A stretch of 64,000 bases of DNA from Serilophus lunatus (Eukaryota; Chordata; Aves; Passeriformes; Eurylaimidae), in NCBI GenBank assembly GCA_013399895.1, contig VXBA01005890.1, forward strand, positions 174,071-238,070, written 5' to 3'. Positions 36,314-51,300 of the stretch are shown piece by piece (the first letter of the stretch is position 1; each line of letters starts with the position of its first letter). Below the pieces are notes generated by a model. That model was given only the letters and a program-made list of their open reading frames with translations. It was not told the origin of the DNA and made no database searches. The translations under genes and the position numbers were made by a program.

Positions 36314-39300
36314 ATGCAGAGCACTTCAAATTACCTCTGGCTGTTGTCTGACATTCTGGGACAGGGAGCTACTGCAAATGTTTTCCGAGGGCGACAGAAG
36401 GTGAGAGAGGAATTGCTGATCTGAGTAACACGTATGCGAGTAGCTTCAGAAGTCCACAAAAAAAGCTCAAGATTTAGGCCTAAAGCAAATGGATCTGTGT
36501 AATTATTGAAACTTAGGTTTTATTTTTTAATATTTGTCCATTGCATTAGAGTTCTGTAGTTATTGCTGAGGATTTATTTTTAACATTGAATTATCTGTCC
36601 TTGTAAAATATTAGCTGTTATTAATTCTTCATTCCTTTCTTCAGTTTTATGGAAAAAATAATCCTTGCTTAAAAATTTAAATAGGAGTAAAAGACCTACC
36701 AGTTTTTATGTCATGATTCCATGGTTCATATTCTTGTTAAATTGTCTTTTCATTGTTTTTCCCCGTTCTTTTAAAACCTGTTTTGGCAGGCTTTATGATT
36801 TTGTACTGTAAGTGAGATATGGCATTGGATGAATTTGATGTTAGTCATTGCCTGTAAGTCAGTGATGTGATGTTTAGGGCGCCATATTCTTGGTGGCATG
36901 CCTTGAGTAATCAGTACAAAACAGTACATTTGTTTTGCCATATAAATGATATCCTGGTGTGGAGGTGGCAACCTCAGTGAGAGGCTAAAGTCACCTGACT
37001 TGTGTAGGTCATTCTGTTGCTGTGATTTTCATGGTATGTCTCACAAAGGGAAGATCAGTCTGGTTGTAAAAGTGTGTTGCCTGATAGGAATGGTCGCTGT
37101 GAAGTCAGTATGAAGTGGTTTATAAGCTGTAGTGTTCCTGTATTCCACATTTAAGTGTGAAGCAACACTAAGCAGTAATTTAGCAGTTGTTAATGTGCTT
37201 TCCTGGGTGACTGAATTTCAAGACAGAATGACTCCCCTGTGAAGCTTACGGTTCCATGGTAGCATCTCTCATCTCCCTCACTGGTCTGAGCCTGTGACCT
37301 GCAGCTCATTGCCAACAGGAGAAAGCATTTACTGGGGCACCAGTAGCACATGTAAGGGCTGTACAGCACACCTTGTCTAAGTGCAGGAAGGCTTTGTCCT
37401 CACAGAAAATCTCTTGCACAAGACAGGACTTATGTAAGGCTACTCCTAGAGTGGGCACAGGGAGGTGCTTTACCCTAAGAGGGACAGGAGTTGCATCTTC
37501 AGCTGGTGCTGTGGGTGCCTGAGCATGTTGGGGCTTAGTCCCACTTGAGAGCTTGAGACACTGATTAAGCTCATGACTGTGCTTCTGACACTTATTATGT
37601 GTGTTTGAACTGCTTTGGGATTTTGCATGAGTGGTACATAGTGCTTGAAACTGCCTTTTCTGAAGAGAAAAAAATACTACTTTATCAGTATAAACAGAGC
37701 AATAAAGAGAAAGAGAGCAACATTCAGCTACTGGATTTGTGTAAGTGTACTTACCTCCTGCTGAAAAAATATTTTTCAGCTAAGTGTATGGGTGATTCTT
37801 AAATGTTTAGCCTTTCATATGCTAACTATTCTTTTTTTGAAAGCACTTAGATTTTGTGAGCTAACGAGTTTCCATTCTGCTAGTCAGTTTGCTTCTAGTC
37901 TATATTAAATGAAACCAATGTATACATGGTTTTTTCAGTAGAATCTTAATTTCCACCTTAAAACAAAATAATATTTTAAAATATTTCTAGTCTGGTTATG
38001 CTCATATGCACAACAGAAGATCTCAAAGTCCTTGGATAATGTCTATGTGTACATTTACAATCTTTTGCTTCTGTTTGATTAGTAGTTTGTTTGTTTTGAA
38101 CAGAAAACTGGGGATTTATATGCTGTCAAAGTGTTTAACACTCTAAGTTTCCTTCGTCCTGTGGATGTTCAGATGCGAGAGTTTGAAGTATTGAAGAAAC
38201 TAAATCATAAGAACATTGTCAAATTGTTTGCCATCGAAGAAGAGGTAATGAATTGCTGTGGTTGTGATCTGAGATGCCTGGAAGTAACAGCAGTAGCTGT
38301 TTTTTTCTTTTAGCTTTAACTGTAGAGCAACATAGTTAAATTTTTAAAGAATGGTAACATGTATGTTGATACAAATGCTCCAACACAACTACTACCTTTT
38401 TTTTGTTTTCTTTTTTGGTTTTTTGTTGCTGTTGAGAAAAAAATGCTTTCTTTCAGTAGATGAAACACCTTCAATGTTTAGGCATGGTTATGATCCTTCA
38501 CCTTAAGCAGCCACTGCCCTAAGCTTTATCTTGAATTAGGATTTTTAAGCTGTATATATGTATGAGTATTTAGTACATAGTGATAGTTTAAAGTGTCTCA
38601 ATAATCCCGACAATTCTATGCTTTTACTTTGCAACCAACTAGAATAGTGGCATTTGGCATGACATTGAGCTGAAACTGAAACTGATCAGTGGAAATGATC
38701 TAGATACTGAGATTAGTAAAGAGTAAAGAAGGACAGTTGGTACTCTTAGCTCCTCTGGTGTGTGTTTCTCATTTGTTCCCCCATCAGTAGTGCTGTCAAC
38801 CTGCTAAGTGCCTGGAACTTGAGGCTTTCTTAGCTTTGTCCCCTCTCCAAGTTGGAATACATAAAACAATATACAAATCCACTTGCACTTCTTTTGAAGA
38901 AGATCATCAGAAAGGGATTTATGATATGACTACAGTTTTCTTTTTTGACAGTAAGACCTTGTGGTTATATGTAATTTCTGACATTGGTGTCACAAAAGTC
39001 AAACACAATCTTTTTTTAATTTTTTTCCAGACGACGACTAGAAACAAAGTACTGGTTATGGAGTTTTGTCCATGTGGGAGTTTGTACACAGTTTTAGAGG
39101 AGCCATCTAATGCCTTTGGTTTGCCAGAGTCTGAGTTCTTAATTGTTTTGAGAGATGTGGGTATGTAGACTTTGCCCTCTAGTCTTAATTTGTCAACTGC
39201 AACAAACTCATACTTGTTTTTTGTGCAAGAGGTGACTTTAAATGACTGTCAGCTAATAGAACAAATTAATATGGTCATGTGGAATCCCATCTTTTGTTTG

Positions 39301-42300
39301 TGTGTATGTTAGTATAGGTAACTGCATTAAGAAGCCATTTCTTTTTAAAGCGGTGGTATAATTCTTTTTTCTTTGTTTCAAGATTATTTTTCACATGTTG
39401 ATCTGACTTCTAATAATAATTAATTTCAGAACAGTAAATTAGAAAAATAATATGGTTTACTTGTGTTTACCTGTTAGAAAACTTTCTCCTATTACTTTAT
39501 GGGAAAGATGTTACTGAGATCAAAAATACTATAATTTTTCTGGTTGAAGGAGGGGGGCAAAAAGCAATCTCTGGTTTTGGTCTTTTTGTTAATGCCCTGT
39601 CCCTTCCCATTCCCATTTCACAATGAGAACATAGGCACATCTACCTAGGATTAGTTACAATTCACTGTTTGCATAGTCTGTGTCAAAATGTGTGCGTGAA
39701 TTCTGTATGTATTTTTTTAAATTGAAGTGGCTGGGATGAATCACCTCCGTGAGAATGGAATTGTGCACCGTGACATCAAACCCGGCAATATAATGCGTGT
39801 CACAGGTGAAGATGGTCAGTCTGTTTACAAACTTACAGACTTTGGTGCTGCAAGAGAACTTGAAGATGATGAACAATTTGTTTCTCTCTATGGCACAGAA
39901 GAGTATTTAGTAAGCCCATATGATATCATTTTTCTGTTGAAGAAATGTATGAAGTCTGGGGCCCTTTGTGTTTGGAGTTGAATAGGTGAAGGTCAGGCTG
40001 CTGGGAATTAGTATTTAAATCTTTGTATTACAATTGTTTTTATAACTCTCCTCTGGAATTTTTCACCTTGGATCATCCATGTTGTGCTGATCTGAATACA
40101 TTAGCCTTGAAATAATTTCCAGGTCCAACTTCAGCTGTTGCCTTGTGTGAAAGTAGGAACACAGTATTTTAGTTATGAATGACTGACTTGCATTTATCTC
40201 TGCAGATACTTCTTAGTTTGTGGTTAAACTGCTTGAATGACATTAGCTGTAGTTAAGATTCACTCGACACCTCAGTTAAACGAGGAGGGGCAGGCAGAGA
40301 AGTATCAGGATGATTTTCTTCCTGCCATATTTTCCCACATGTGCATTGTAACTGATATTCTCTTCTGCTATGGATCTTTTTTCAGTTTGGTTCCTGTTGT
40401 TTCAATATCATCTGGAGGAATGACTCCTCTTCTTTAGTGATGTCTTATCCTAATAGTCACTGTTTAGCCAAATTTTAAAATATTTTTGCAAATAATAAAT
40501 GATAAAATTAAAAATTAATAAATAAAATAAATAAATAAAATTATTATATTTTTATAATAAAATTATTGCAAACTTTTTATTAAAAAGTGACTGTCATACC
40601 TAGAACATTCTAATGATGTTTTGTCAGAACAGCTTAAACAAATTCTATGATACAAGCCAACTTTGCTTTTCAATTAAAAAGCTGAAAGTTTAGAAGAACG
40701 GAGTATCTTGCTGTGAGAGATTGGGCTTTTGTTCTTTATATTGTTCATAAAACGGTTCTTTTTCTTTTTTTCCTAACTTTTTTTTGTCTTTAGCATCCTG
40801 ATATGTATGAGCGAGCAGTTTTGAGAAAAGAGCATCAGAAAAAGTATGGAGCAACAGTGGATCTGTGGAGCATAGGGGTGACCTTTTACCATGCTGCAAC
40901 GGGGAGTTTGCCTTTCCGACCTTTTGAAGGACCTCGTAGAAACAAGGAAGTGATGTAGGTAATTTAGAAGGAGAATTTTATCTGTTGGTTAATTAAATCT
41001 GTCCATGAAATGCAAAAAATCCCACAGACATGTAGTAATAATTAAAACAGTGAAAATATTTAAGGAAAAATGTTGTTTCAATTTGTTGAGGTATAGCCCC
41101 AGTAGGCAGCTGAGCACCACAGAGCTATTCAGTCATTCCTCCATCGTGGGATGAGGAAGAAAATGGGAAGTGCTATAACTAGCAAGTTGATTTAAAGACA
41201 GTTTAATAAGTAAAAAACCCCACAATAAACAGCAACCCCTGTCCCTTAAACCGAAAGGGAAACTAAAGCAAAAAAACCAAGTAATGCAAAAAACTCTCAG
41301 TTGCTCACTACGAGCAAATTCCACCCACCCCACCTCAGCTTGTGTTGCTCAGCAGTATGGTTTGGAATATCCCTTGGGCTCAGCTGTCCTCCTGTGTCTT
41401 TTTCCAACGTCTTTCCTGACCCCATCCTACTCGCTGGTGGGGCAGTAGAAGAGGCCTTGACACTATGTAGGCACTGCTCAGCAGTGACTAAAAACATGCC
41501 TGCCTTACTAACACTGTTTTAGTTACAGAACCTAAACGTGCTATTGTAGACTACTGTGAGGAAAATTAAGTCTATCCCAGCCAAAATCAGTACAAACATT
41601 CTGCTTCAACAAGGATTTTACTGTGTGGCACCTTAAGATATGAATTAAGCATCAGAGCTCCCCCAAAAGACTGATGTGTTTAAATGCCTCTTCCCTTCAG
41701 CATGGCACCAGGCTGGTCTGTTGCAGCGTGGTGTATGTAACTTGGATATTCGGGAAAAGTTATAGAATTCTGAGATGGGTTTTCAGTGCTGCAAATTTTT
41801 GTTTCCTTTAAATGATTGCTTTCCCAGGCAATCTTGGAATGTATGTGTTACCTGTGAGACTGATATTTGAGTAGTACAGTTGTGGAGTGCAGCTGAAGAT
41901 AGCAGCTGCAGATTTCCTAGATAGATTTCCTGAATGGGAAACAGAAGTTGTGTCTTTGCCTTGATGACTGTATTCGATTACTGTTTCATCTTAGTCTAGT
42001 TCTGTCTTCTTGTTCTGTGTGTTGCATTTAAAAAGTAAAGCAAAGTGGTACTTGGGAGCACTAACACACCAATAACATCTCCCTTCTGATACTCCTTGTA
42101 AAGCTGACTCCAGTATTTTCAGTTGAAGAAATCACCCATCTTGCGATTTTCCCACAGGCATTCTTGTTGTAGCTGCCTGAGTGAGAAGCAGGGAACATAA
42201 GCTTTGTATATACCTTGTCCTCCACAACTGAAATTTTCTGTTGCAAAAAGCCTGTAGCTCCTGTTTAATTTCATGAGAAATTTGAGAAATACTGGCCTGT

Positions 42301-45300
42301 GCAGTACAAAGTTAGACAATGCTGAATTTTATCCAGATTTCTGGATGTTTCTTCTCTATCCCCAGCTGCTTTTGTGGTGGCTAAATTTTATTTCTAGTTC
42401 TGGAACGTGCCAGAACTTAGTAATTTTAATGTCTAAAGTGAACTAAGTTGATTAATTAACACCTTTGAAAAACTTTGACTTCCTTCAGTGTGCTGGAAAT
42501 CTCTGCTAAATTTTTCCCCAAGATTGAGGTAGAAAAAGTTGCTTCTCCACCATAGCTTTTTGGTTTTTGCTCTTTTAGCCCTTTTCTGTCAGCTTGGGAG
42601 TGAAACTTCCTACTTATTGCACCATCTATAAATCTAGGCCAACCTGTTGTTTAGGTTTATATTATTACTGCCCCTTTGAGGATTAGTTAGTAGACCTATA
42701 TATGTATTAGAGGTAGTAGTTGAAGTCTCTATTATTTTTGTAATGTATTGCAGGTATAAAATAATCACTGGAAAACCGTCAGGGGCTATTTCTGGAATAC
42801 AGAAAGCAGAAAATGGACCAATTGAATGGAGTCGGGAGATGCCTATTTCTTGTAGTCTTTCAAAGTAAGTTTGAATTGTTTACAGAATGTTTCAGTGCTG
42901 CTTGATTGGGCTTTTCCAGTTATTTTCTCAGGATTGTGTCTTTGGAACAGGGATCCGACACACTTCTATTCTTTGAACTCTTCAGTACATTGGTACAGTC
43001 TGATACTGGGTTATCAAGTGTTTTTTGTTCCTGTCCAGATAGTTTTATGATTCCTAATTTACAAATGTGCATCTGAGAATCTTAAGTGGTATGAGTGGAA
43101 GAAAGATTATTAGTGTATTTTCTCCACCCTCAGTAACGAGTATGAAGAATCAATAACTTTGACACCCCTCCTTTCTTCCAAGAATGTGACTTCAGGCATG
43201 ACAAAGATTAGGCAGTAGGAAGGAAATGATAAGAGAACAGTTCAGAGACTTTCCTTTTCCTAGGGAAAAATTCACATCAGCACGTTTTAACATTTAGTGT
43301 TCTTTAAATTTTGTCATCATATTTTTGCTTCATTTGTCCATAATATTCAGTAGGAAGAGCCATGGAAGACCTGACCTTGAAAATACCTCCCATAATCCAT
43401 TTATCTAATTGTCTTCCTGAGACTTTTCTGCTCTTTCATGGTAAAGGGAGAAGTAAATTGTTCTGCGATCAGACTTTTCTGAAAGTAAAATATGTAGTTG
43501 CATAAGGGTTGTAGAGTCAAAGTCTGTTTTATATCAATTCATTAGTTTAGAGTATGCAGAACTTGCAATTTGTATGTATTTTTCATTACACTGCTCAGTT
43601 GTTTTCTCTGTTTATTCCATATAATTGAACTGCTTGAAATAATAAAGGAAAGCAGATTTTTTCATTAAACACCTGTTCACAGTACTATTTTTAAGTAGCA
43701 TTTAAACAGTTTTTACTGTTACAAATTTGCTAAAGTGAGTTTGAGCACAGCGTCCACTGACCTCTAAAGGGTTCATCAGTGTGCTGAAATGTTAGCAGTT
43801 TTATGGCTGGATTCAGGTTTGATATGTACATAAAGTTAAAACTTGGAGAAAGTTGTTCATGGTAACACAGGAGCAGGATGCATGAAGTTCTTTCCAATTC
43901 AGATGCTCAGAAATGCAATAAGTTAAAGCTGACCTTTCTCTTGGAATAGTAGTGACTGTAAGGCAATAGTTGTATCTTTTTCTTTGCAGCCTTTGAGCTT
44001 GTGTGGAGTACATCAGTATGAATTCTGTGTTGACAATTTGAATAATGAGTCTTTGCTAACCCAGCTGATTTTGATTGAGAGCAACATACTGTGCTCACAC
44101 AAGCAGCTCTGGCAGCAAACCATAAATGGCAGTAGGTTCCTTAAAGTGATGCACTGTGTAGGTGCACATGTGGGGTGAGCTGGGTAAAATGCTACAGCAG
44201 TGGTGAAAAATGACCCAGCTCTGCCATGTAGACTTTTGTAATTGTCTGTAATTTTTTGCAGTATCTGTGAAATTTGCCAAATACCAAGAAAAAATATTTG
44301 ATAGTTGAACCTGAAAAGGAAAGAGATAAAATATGTATATTAATGAAAAACAGTGGATAATACCATTGAACGTTTTGTTGCTCAGTGGAGGGGAAAAATA
44401 AAAGGCACTGGCCTGTTCTTCAAGGCATGAGAGATTTGTGTTCATGATATAAGTCAAGTGAAGTATTGCAATTGGTTACAAGGTAGAAGGTTCCAAGTTG
44501 TCTTACCTCTTCCTGGTGTCCTCTAGGGGTCTGCAAGTGCTGCTCACACCTGTCCTTGCGAATATTCTTGAAGCAGACCAGGAAAAATGCTGGGGATTTG
44601 ACCAGTTTTTTGCAGAGACAAGTGACATACTGCACCGAATAATAATCCACATCTTTTCATTACAGCAGATGACCTTGCACAAAGTTTATATTCACAACTA
44701 TAATACGTAAGTATTCCCTCTCATTCTTTTCATTACTTTGTTCTTACTCAGGCTCACAGCACTGTTGACCTCGGGTCACCACTGTTAAAAATTCAGTAGC
44801 CTTTCCTTGGCAGTTTATCTGAGGAAGTGAAAGGATACAATTCTTTTGTGTAGAAGCATGTTGGCAATAAATAAAAATAAAGTCATTGAAGGTCAAATCA
44901 ACTGATCTTAGACTTGGTCTTACTAAGTAACAGAACACAGACCTAATCCTTGACTGGTTAGCAATGTGTCTGTTTTCACAGTGGAGACCAATTCATCCAA
45001 CATTTGTATGTGGTACTTATTTACAAAGTGGCTTTCTAGAGGCTTTGTTCAGGTCTTGCTTTTCTTATCTTGTTCTCAAGAATACAAAATGCACATCATC
45101 TCTGTCTGATGTAAAACTCTTAGAGGGTTCTGAAGTGGTAATTGGTGCAGTTTAGGATCCTGAGTTGTGTGGGATTCACTTTATGGGCATTAAGTGCTGA
45201 TGTTAAAATCTTTAAGGTATACTGCCTTATTACAGATACTACAAGCCATGTCTTATTCTCTAGTATGTGAACACATACTGTTATTTCATCAAATGTGTAA

Positions 45301-48300
45301 ATACAGTTCTAGCCTTTTCCAATAAGTTTTCTATTCTGTCATTTGTATTTTGAGAGAGCACAAATACTGTTTTTATAGAGAAATCTTGCCTGTAGCTCTA
45401 GCTGCTCTTTTTACTTTATTTTTAAAAATTTATTTTGTTAATATTTATGTTTATGGTTATATGTAACACAGCTGTAGTGTTAAAAAGTGGTAGTGTACTA
45501 GCACTGCAAAGGAGGCAAATTGGTCCGTCTTGTTAGTGTACTTAAGGTTTTTCTTTGTGAGAGGTTTTGGTTGGTTGGTTTTGGTTTTTGTTGTTGTAGC
45601 GGTGGGGTTTTGTGGAAGGTTTTTGGGAGGTCAAGGTATGGTTTTATAAATTCTTACACCTTGTATCCATTGATTGCTGGAAATAGAATTCCAAAGTGTC
45701 TTTGGTCTTCCTTATCACTGCTGTTTTAGGAAATAATCTGGCTGTCTGTTAAATTACAGGCTGAATTTAATTTTTTAATTTTTTTTGACATTTAAACCAC
45801 CAGACTTTTATTTTGGAGAGACCATCTATCTCCTTTGAAGAAAAGGGTATGCCTAAGAAAGCCTAAGTATGCTTCCTTCCTCTCATTAACCATTGCCTTT
45901 TTTTGCTGGCCTTCAGACCAGAGCAAGTTTGTTTACACAGACGTGCTTTGGTGGAAAAGCAGCTGTAGAAAGGAAGTTTGATATTTTACAGGAAATAACA
46001 TTTATTTCTGTATGAGAGCAACCTGGAGCCCTAGGCAGCATGCTGCTTTTTTTCCTACTTATAAGTCAAATGCTTTATGTGTAAAACCAGTTCTTAATTA
46101 ATCAGAAGTAAAAGCAATTTTTATGTAAGTAATACAAAATCTAAATTGTTGAACTCTTGTAGTGAGTCTAACTTCTACCAAATGTACTGTTTGGGTTACA
46201 GAGCTGCTATATTTCATGAGTTGGTCTACAAACAGACAAAAATACCATCTCAGAATCAAGAACTGATATATGAAGGTCGGCGTTTAATACTAGAGCCTGG
46301 CAGATTGGCACAGCACTTCCCCAGAACAACAGAGGAGAATCCTATCCTTGTAGTGAGCAGGGAGGCTGTGAACATTGTTGGATTAACCTATGAAGAAGGT
46401 ACATGGAAATAATTTCCCCTTTCTTGTAGCTATCTCGTAAATAGTGCAGGTTATTTAATTTCATTAGTTTATGTCTATTATGCCTATGAAATAGCATTGG
46501 AAATTTTTCTTTGTTAATTAATACCTGAAGTTCTAAGAATGCAGTTCAAAGTTTTTCAAAACTGCTGAATATCCAGAACTTTTTTACAGAAACAGTAAGT
46601 ACTTATAATGTTCCAAGAAATTTGAACCTGAACATTTGTGTGTTAAGATGTAGTGGTGCATATGGAGTTTTGAGGTTTTTTTAACCATGACACCTTTAAT
46701 GAGTGGAAAGGAATATTACAGAAGATAATTCAAAGATGACTCTTGTTCCATTACTAAGTGGAAAATCAAGTTTTGCTTTTATTTGTCATGACTGTGGTTA
46801 GCCTTTAGCTCACAAGGAAGTTTTAAAAATATACATTTGCTGAGAAGATAAGGGAATGCCATAACAGAAAAAAAAAAGGTTTTGAATTTTCATTTAGCAT
46901 TGAGAGGCTTATAGAGTGGCCCTTTCTCATATGTGATGAGCTGGAGGACATGGTGTCAGTTGAAAGGCCAGTGTTGCTTTTGTCAATATGACCCAAATCC
47001 TGACTGCTCAGGCCAGCTGGCACTCACACAGAGGCGCTGAAGAGTGTGGGTAGGTGAGCTGTTTTTTGGAAGGATCAGCGGGCCCTTTATATTGTGTCAA
47101 AGCCTTCTGGAGTAGTCCATGAGCATGAGAACGAAGGATATTCAGCTGGTAGAGGCTACCAGGAGTTTAAAAAAGTTCTTTGGTGAAGTCTGCCCTCAAG
47201 AGTCTCAATGAAACAAAGCAGCCATGAGAGAAAGGGAATGGTCTCCCATGTTGGCAAACATAGGGCTGAAGACCAGAACTAAACAGTTTGCATTCTCAGC
47301 GGAGGCCTGCATGAGGTTTGTGCTGTGCAGCATGTTCAAAAGTAAGTCTGGAAAAGGAAGTGAAGGGAAGTTGCAGAAGATACCAAGTTACTTAAAACAT
47401 TTCAGACAAAAGCAGTTTTGAAGGTGTGCGTGAGCACCATACAATATTAAAAGGTATTGCAGCAACAGATTAGATTAAAATCCATCATAAAAACTATACA
47501 GGGTGGGGAGGGAAAACAATCTAAACTTTTGAAGTCTCTTATGGAAAATAAGAAAATACAGATACTTGTTTTGTATTTCAGTTCTACTTCCAAAAGTACA
47601 TCAACGTTATGATTTGGATGGGGATGCCAGTATGGCTAAAGTGAGTAATTATGATTTTAGTTTATATACCTATCTCAGATAATGATACTGAAATGACAGC
47701 TACTTGATTTTCACATCAATAATGTTAATAAACTATTTTAATATGCTGAAAAGGAAAATATATACTGCATAATTCAGTGTTAGGGACAAAGGAGCCTGAC
47801 ACTGTGGAGTCCTGAAGTTAACTAGAAGATTCATAACATCATCTATGACGATGCAAAGTTTGTTAGAAAAATAACTTTTATCTTTCTCCCAATAGAGATG
47901 AGTCTCTAGGACTCTGGAGAAGGATGGAATTTCTGTTACCTCCTAAAAATGTTCAGACCCTGTGGGAGACAAGTAGAGAATGTTTCATTCTTTTGGTAAT
48001 TTCTGTAAAACTACTGAACATAGGTACAGGTGTGCTTGACTTTGTGATCACCTTTTATACTATATGTATGAAATACTGACTGCTGAGGAGCCTTGTACTC
48101 AGGCATAGTAGTCCTGAAAACATTATGTCCCTTTAATTACCGATATGCCTTAAAATTATAAATAGGCATCGGTTGATGCTAATTATTTAAAATATTAAAA
48201 ATTATAATTTCTGAAATTTTGTTTGCATTTCTAAATAATGTAGCAAGTTTGTAAGTGGAATTAGGTAAATGAAGAGAGTCCCTAGCTTTAGAATTTAAAG

Positions 48301-51300
48301 ATGTGTCCATTTTTACAAGTTTCTTTTAATGTCTGTATTTAATTGCTAAACTGTTGAAGACATATACTTGTGACTTTCCAGAAATTGAAGTAAATCCTAA
48401 GTGGTGTTATTTTCGTTTGTGAGACTTGTTTTCATCCCAAACAGATACTTCAGCATAACTGAAAAAACTCGCAACCATGTTTAGCTCTGCTTCTGTAATG
48501 AGTGTTTGGTTATCTCTTGACTAAAGTTTAGGCCAGATGATACATTTTAAATTGCCATCCTCATGTTGCTCTTTCTTAATCTCTGTTGCTTTGTTGTGAT
48601 GTATTGACTTGAAGCAATTGTTAAGAGAGTGCCAGATTTGTTCTTGTGTTGTTTGTTTATTCCCTCAGGCCGTGACAGGTATTGTATGTTATGCCTGTAG
48701 AGTTGCCAGTTCTTTGCTACTTTACCAGGAGCTGATGCGGAAAGGAATACGATGGCTAAAGTAAGCAATTGATTGCATTTCACTGTGCTTATTTTAAACA
48801 AAAATTTGAAAAATGCCTTGATTATTGATATATAATTCTATGACCTCTCAATACCTTTGGAAGTTTTTTTCCTCCTTGAATATGAATGAGCTTTCTGATT
48901 TTTTTCCTCTTTTGGTCACTAAGGAAACAAAAATATTTTTTTCTGACAATAAGGTGTTTGCAAATTCACTTTCTTCTGTGGATAATTTGAGTCTAACCTC
49001 TGGTAATGTGCAGGGACAATTAACAGCTTACACAAGGTATTTTTATATGAGGATTTTGATAATGCATCTCTAACTGAAAGCAATTCCTAGTGGCACTTAT
49101 CGCAGGTACATTGTGTAACTGGATGGCAGTTGAATACTTTTGTTACAGACTAATGCTTCACTTTTTTAGTGAAATAATCAAGGAAGATTACAATGAAATG
49201 GTTCATAAAAAGACAGAGGTTGTCATCAAGCTGGATTTCTGCAGCAGAAGCATTGAGAAAGCTGAGAAAATGTGAGTAGAAGCACTACACCAAATGCATT
49301 GATTTTTCATTAAGATTTTTGGTGACAATAGTATTCCGAGTTATGTTTGTTTGCATAGGTTTTGCACATAAAAATTAAATTTGAACCAACATGGATTTTC
49401 TGATGACAATGACTTAAAAAAATTTAGTCATATGCTTTTGCCCAAATTACAGTATTAGTTTTGCTGCTTAAGCTAGTGAGAACAAGTAATTGCTATTGAA
49501 TAGAAATTGTGTGTGTGTTCTTTCTCTCCTTTCTTCCCTAACTCAGCTCATTTGCTATTGTTGGCTCTAGAAGCTATAGTAAAGCCTGGATGAAGAATGG
49601 AGTAGCTTTCCTTTCATTAGTGCTTTTGTCACTGGGATCAAGTGTGTATGACTTTAAATACTGCCCTTCCACAGCTTTAAGACTGTAGCATTTTCTGAAA
49701 GGAATTTTCATGTTGAAATATAATGTAGAGCAGCTGCAAAAAAACCCGCCAAAACAACCTCCCCACCCAGGGAAAAAGAAAACCACCCCCAAAATACAAA
49801 GGTGCATTAGGATATCACTAGATCACAGTGCATGCATGTAGGTATGCCAGAAATAAACTGCACAGGAAATTCTACTTCTGTCATTTTTAAAGTGCCTGAC
49901 TATTACGTTATTTTTACCTATTTTGGTTAATTCAGATGGAGAGATCTTTGTCACAGAATCTCACTGTTGCCCGTATGGACCCATTTAGATCTCTATAGCA
50001 GAAAGATTTTTTACTTTCTGTAAAACTGACACAATTTATAATTAGACAGCTAAAGAATTGTTGTCTTTTAACTCAAGAGACCTCTAGGTTTCAAAGATCA
50101 GAGAAGACGCTTACTTCTCTTGTCGTTCATGTTGAGGAAGCAAACGTTTTCCAATGGTCGGACTCTTCTGTCCTGCCTCTTGCAGTCAAGTCCTGTGTCC
50201 AAATCGCAGTCACATTCTTTTCCACTTTTAAAGCATCTTCATAGTATTTTGTTTAGTCATTCCACAAACTAGCAGTAGCTCTGTCTTTGAGGTGTGTTTT
50301 GCAGTCTGATATGAACTTTAAACACCACCATTTGTTGGGATTCTCCTATGGGTGGTAGTATTCTTATTCAACCTACTGCCAGTCTTCCCCAAATGCAGTC
50401 TTGGTCATAGGATTCTGTGAAGTTTGTTCCGGGCTGCCCTGAAAATGCAGATACCCACAAGATGATTAGTGCACACATGTAGAGTCAGTGGGTTTTCAGA
50501 GTAGACTTAAGAATAGACTTAAGCTTGTTTGAGCTGCTATGCATGTGCAAGTTGAACACCTTGTATGTAGTAATTATGGATACCCAAGGATTTGACAGAT
50601 TTGCTCTGTGTGTGCGCCAAACATACCTTAAAACCTAGCTGCGTCAGCTTGTATTTAATTAAAAAAAAAAAACCCACCAAAAAACACCAGTGAAGTTGGT
50701 AACTAGCAAGATACCAGTATACCTGTGTAGCCTAGTTACACATCATTAGGGTGGTAATTGAAACTCCTCTTCAAGCCAGTTTACACTGGTTAGCAAGACT
50801 GCATCTGGTTGAACTCTGTGTTTGGTTCACATAGTTTCTTCCTGCATTCTACCAGAAGAAAGTCACTTACAACTCAGAAGAAACAGTTTAGGTTCTGATT
50901 TGTGACTAGTAAATTCAGCAGTATCTCAGTGTTGCCTGCAACAGATAAGAAATAAACACACAGTTTGCAGAGGTGAAGAAAAACTACAGCTTTACTGGGA
51001 AACTCAGTGATCTAAAAGGGAAAAATCATAACAATCTCTTCATTTTTATAATCTTTCTAGTGCCCTCCCCTCATACTATCCAACTAAAGTCCATCTTATT
51101 ACTATGTCCCTTAAGCATCCAACAGAGCCATCCCTTGTTACTTATCTCCACCCCAGTCCCGCCCCTGGTAGGCCTGGAATGTTTTGTCTTATACTCTACT
51201 TATCTGTACAAAAGAATGCAAACATGTGGAACACGGGCTTTTCTGGCCTTCAATATTCCAAGTTATCCAGGCACCTAGCTAAAGTGAATTCTCCCAGAAT

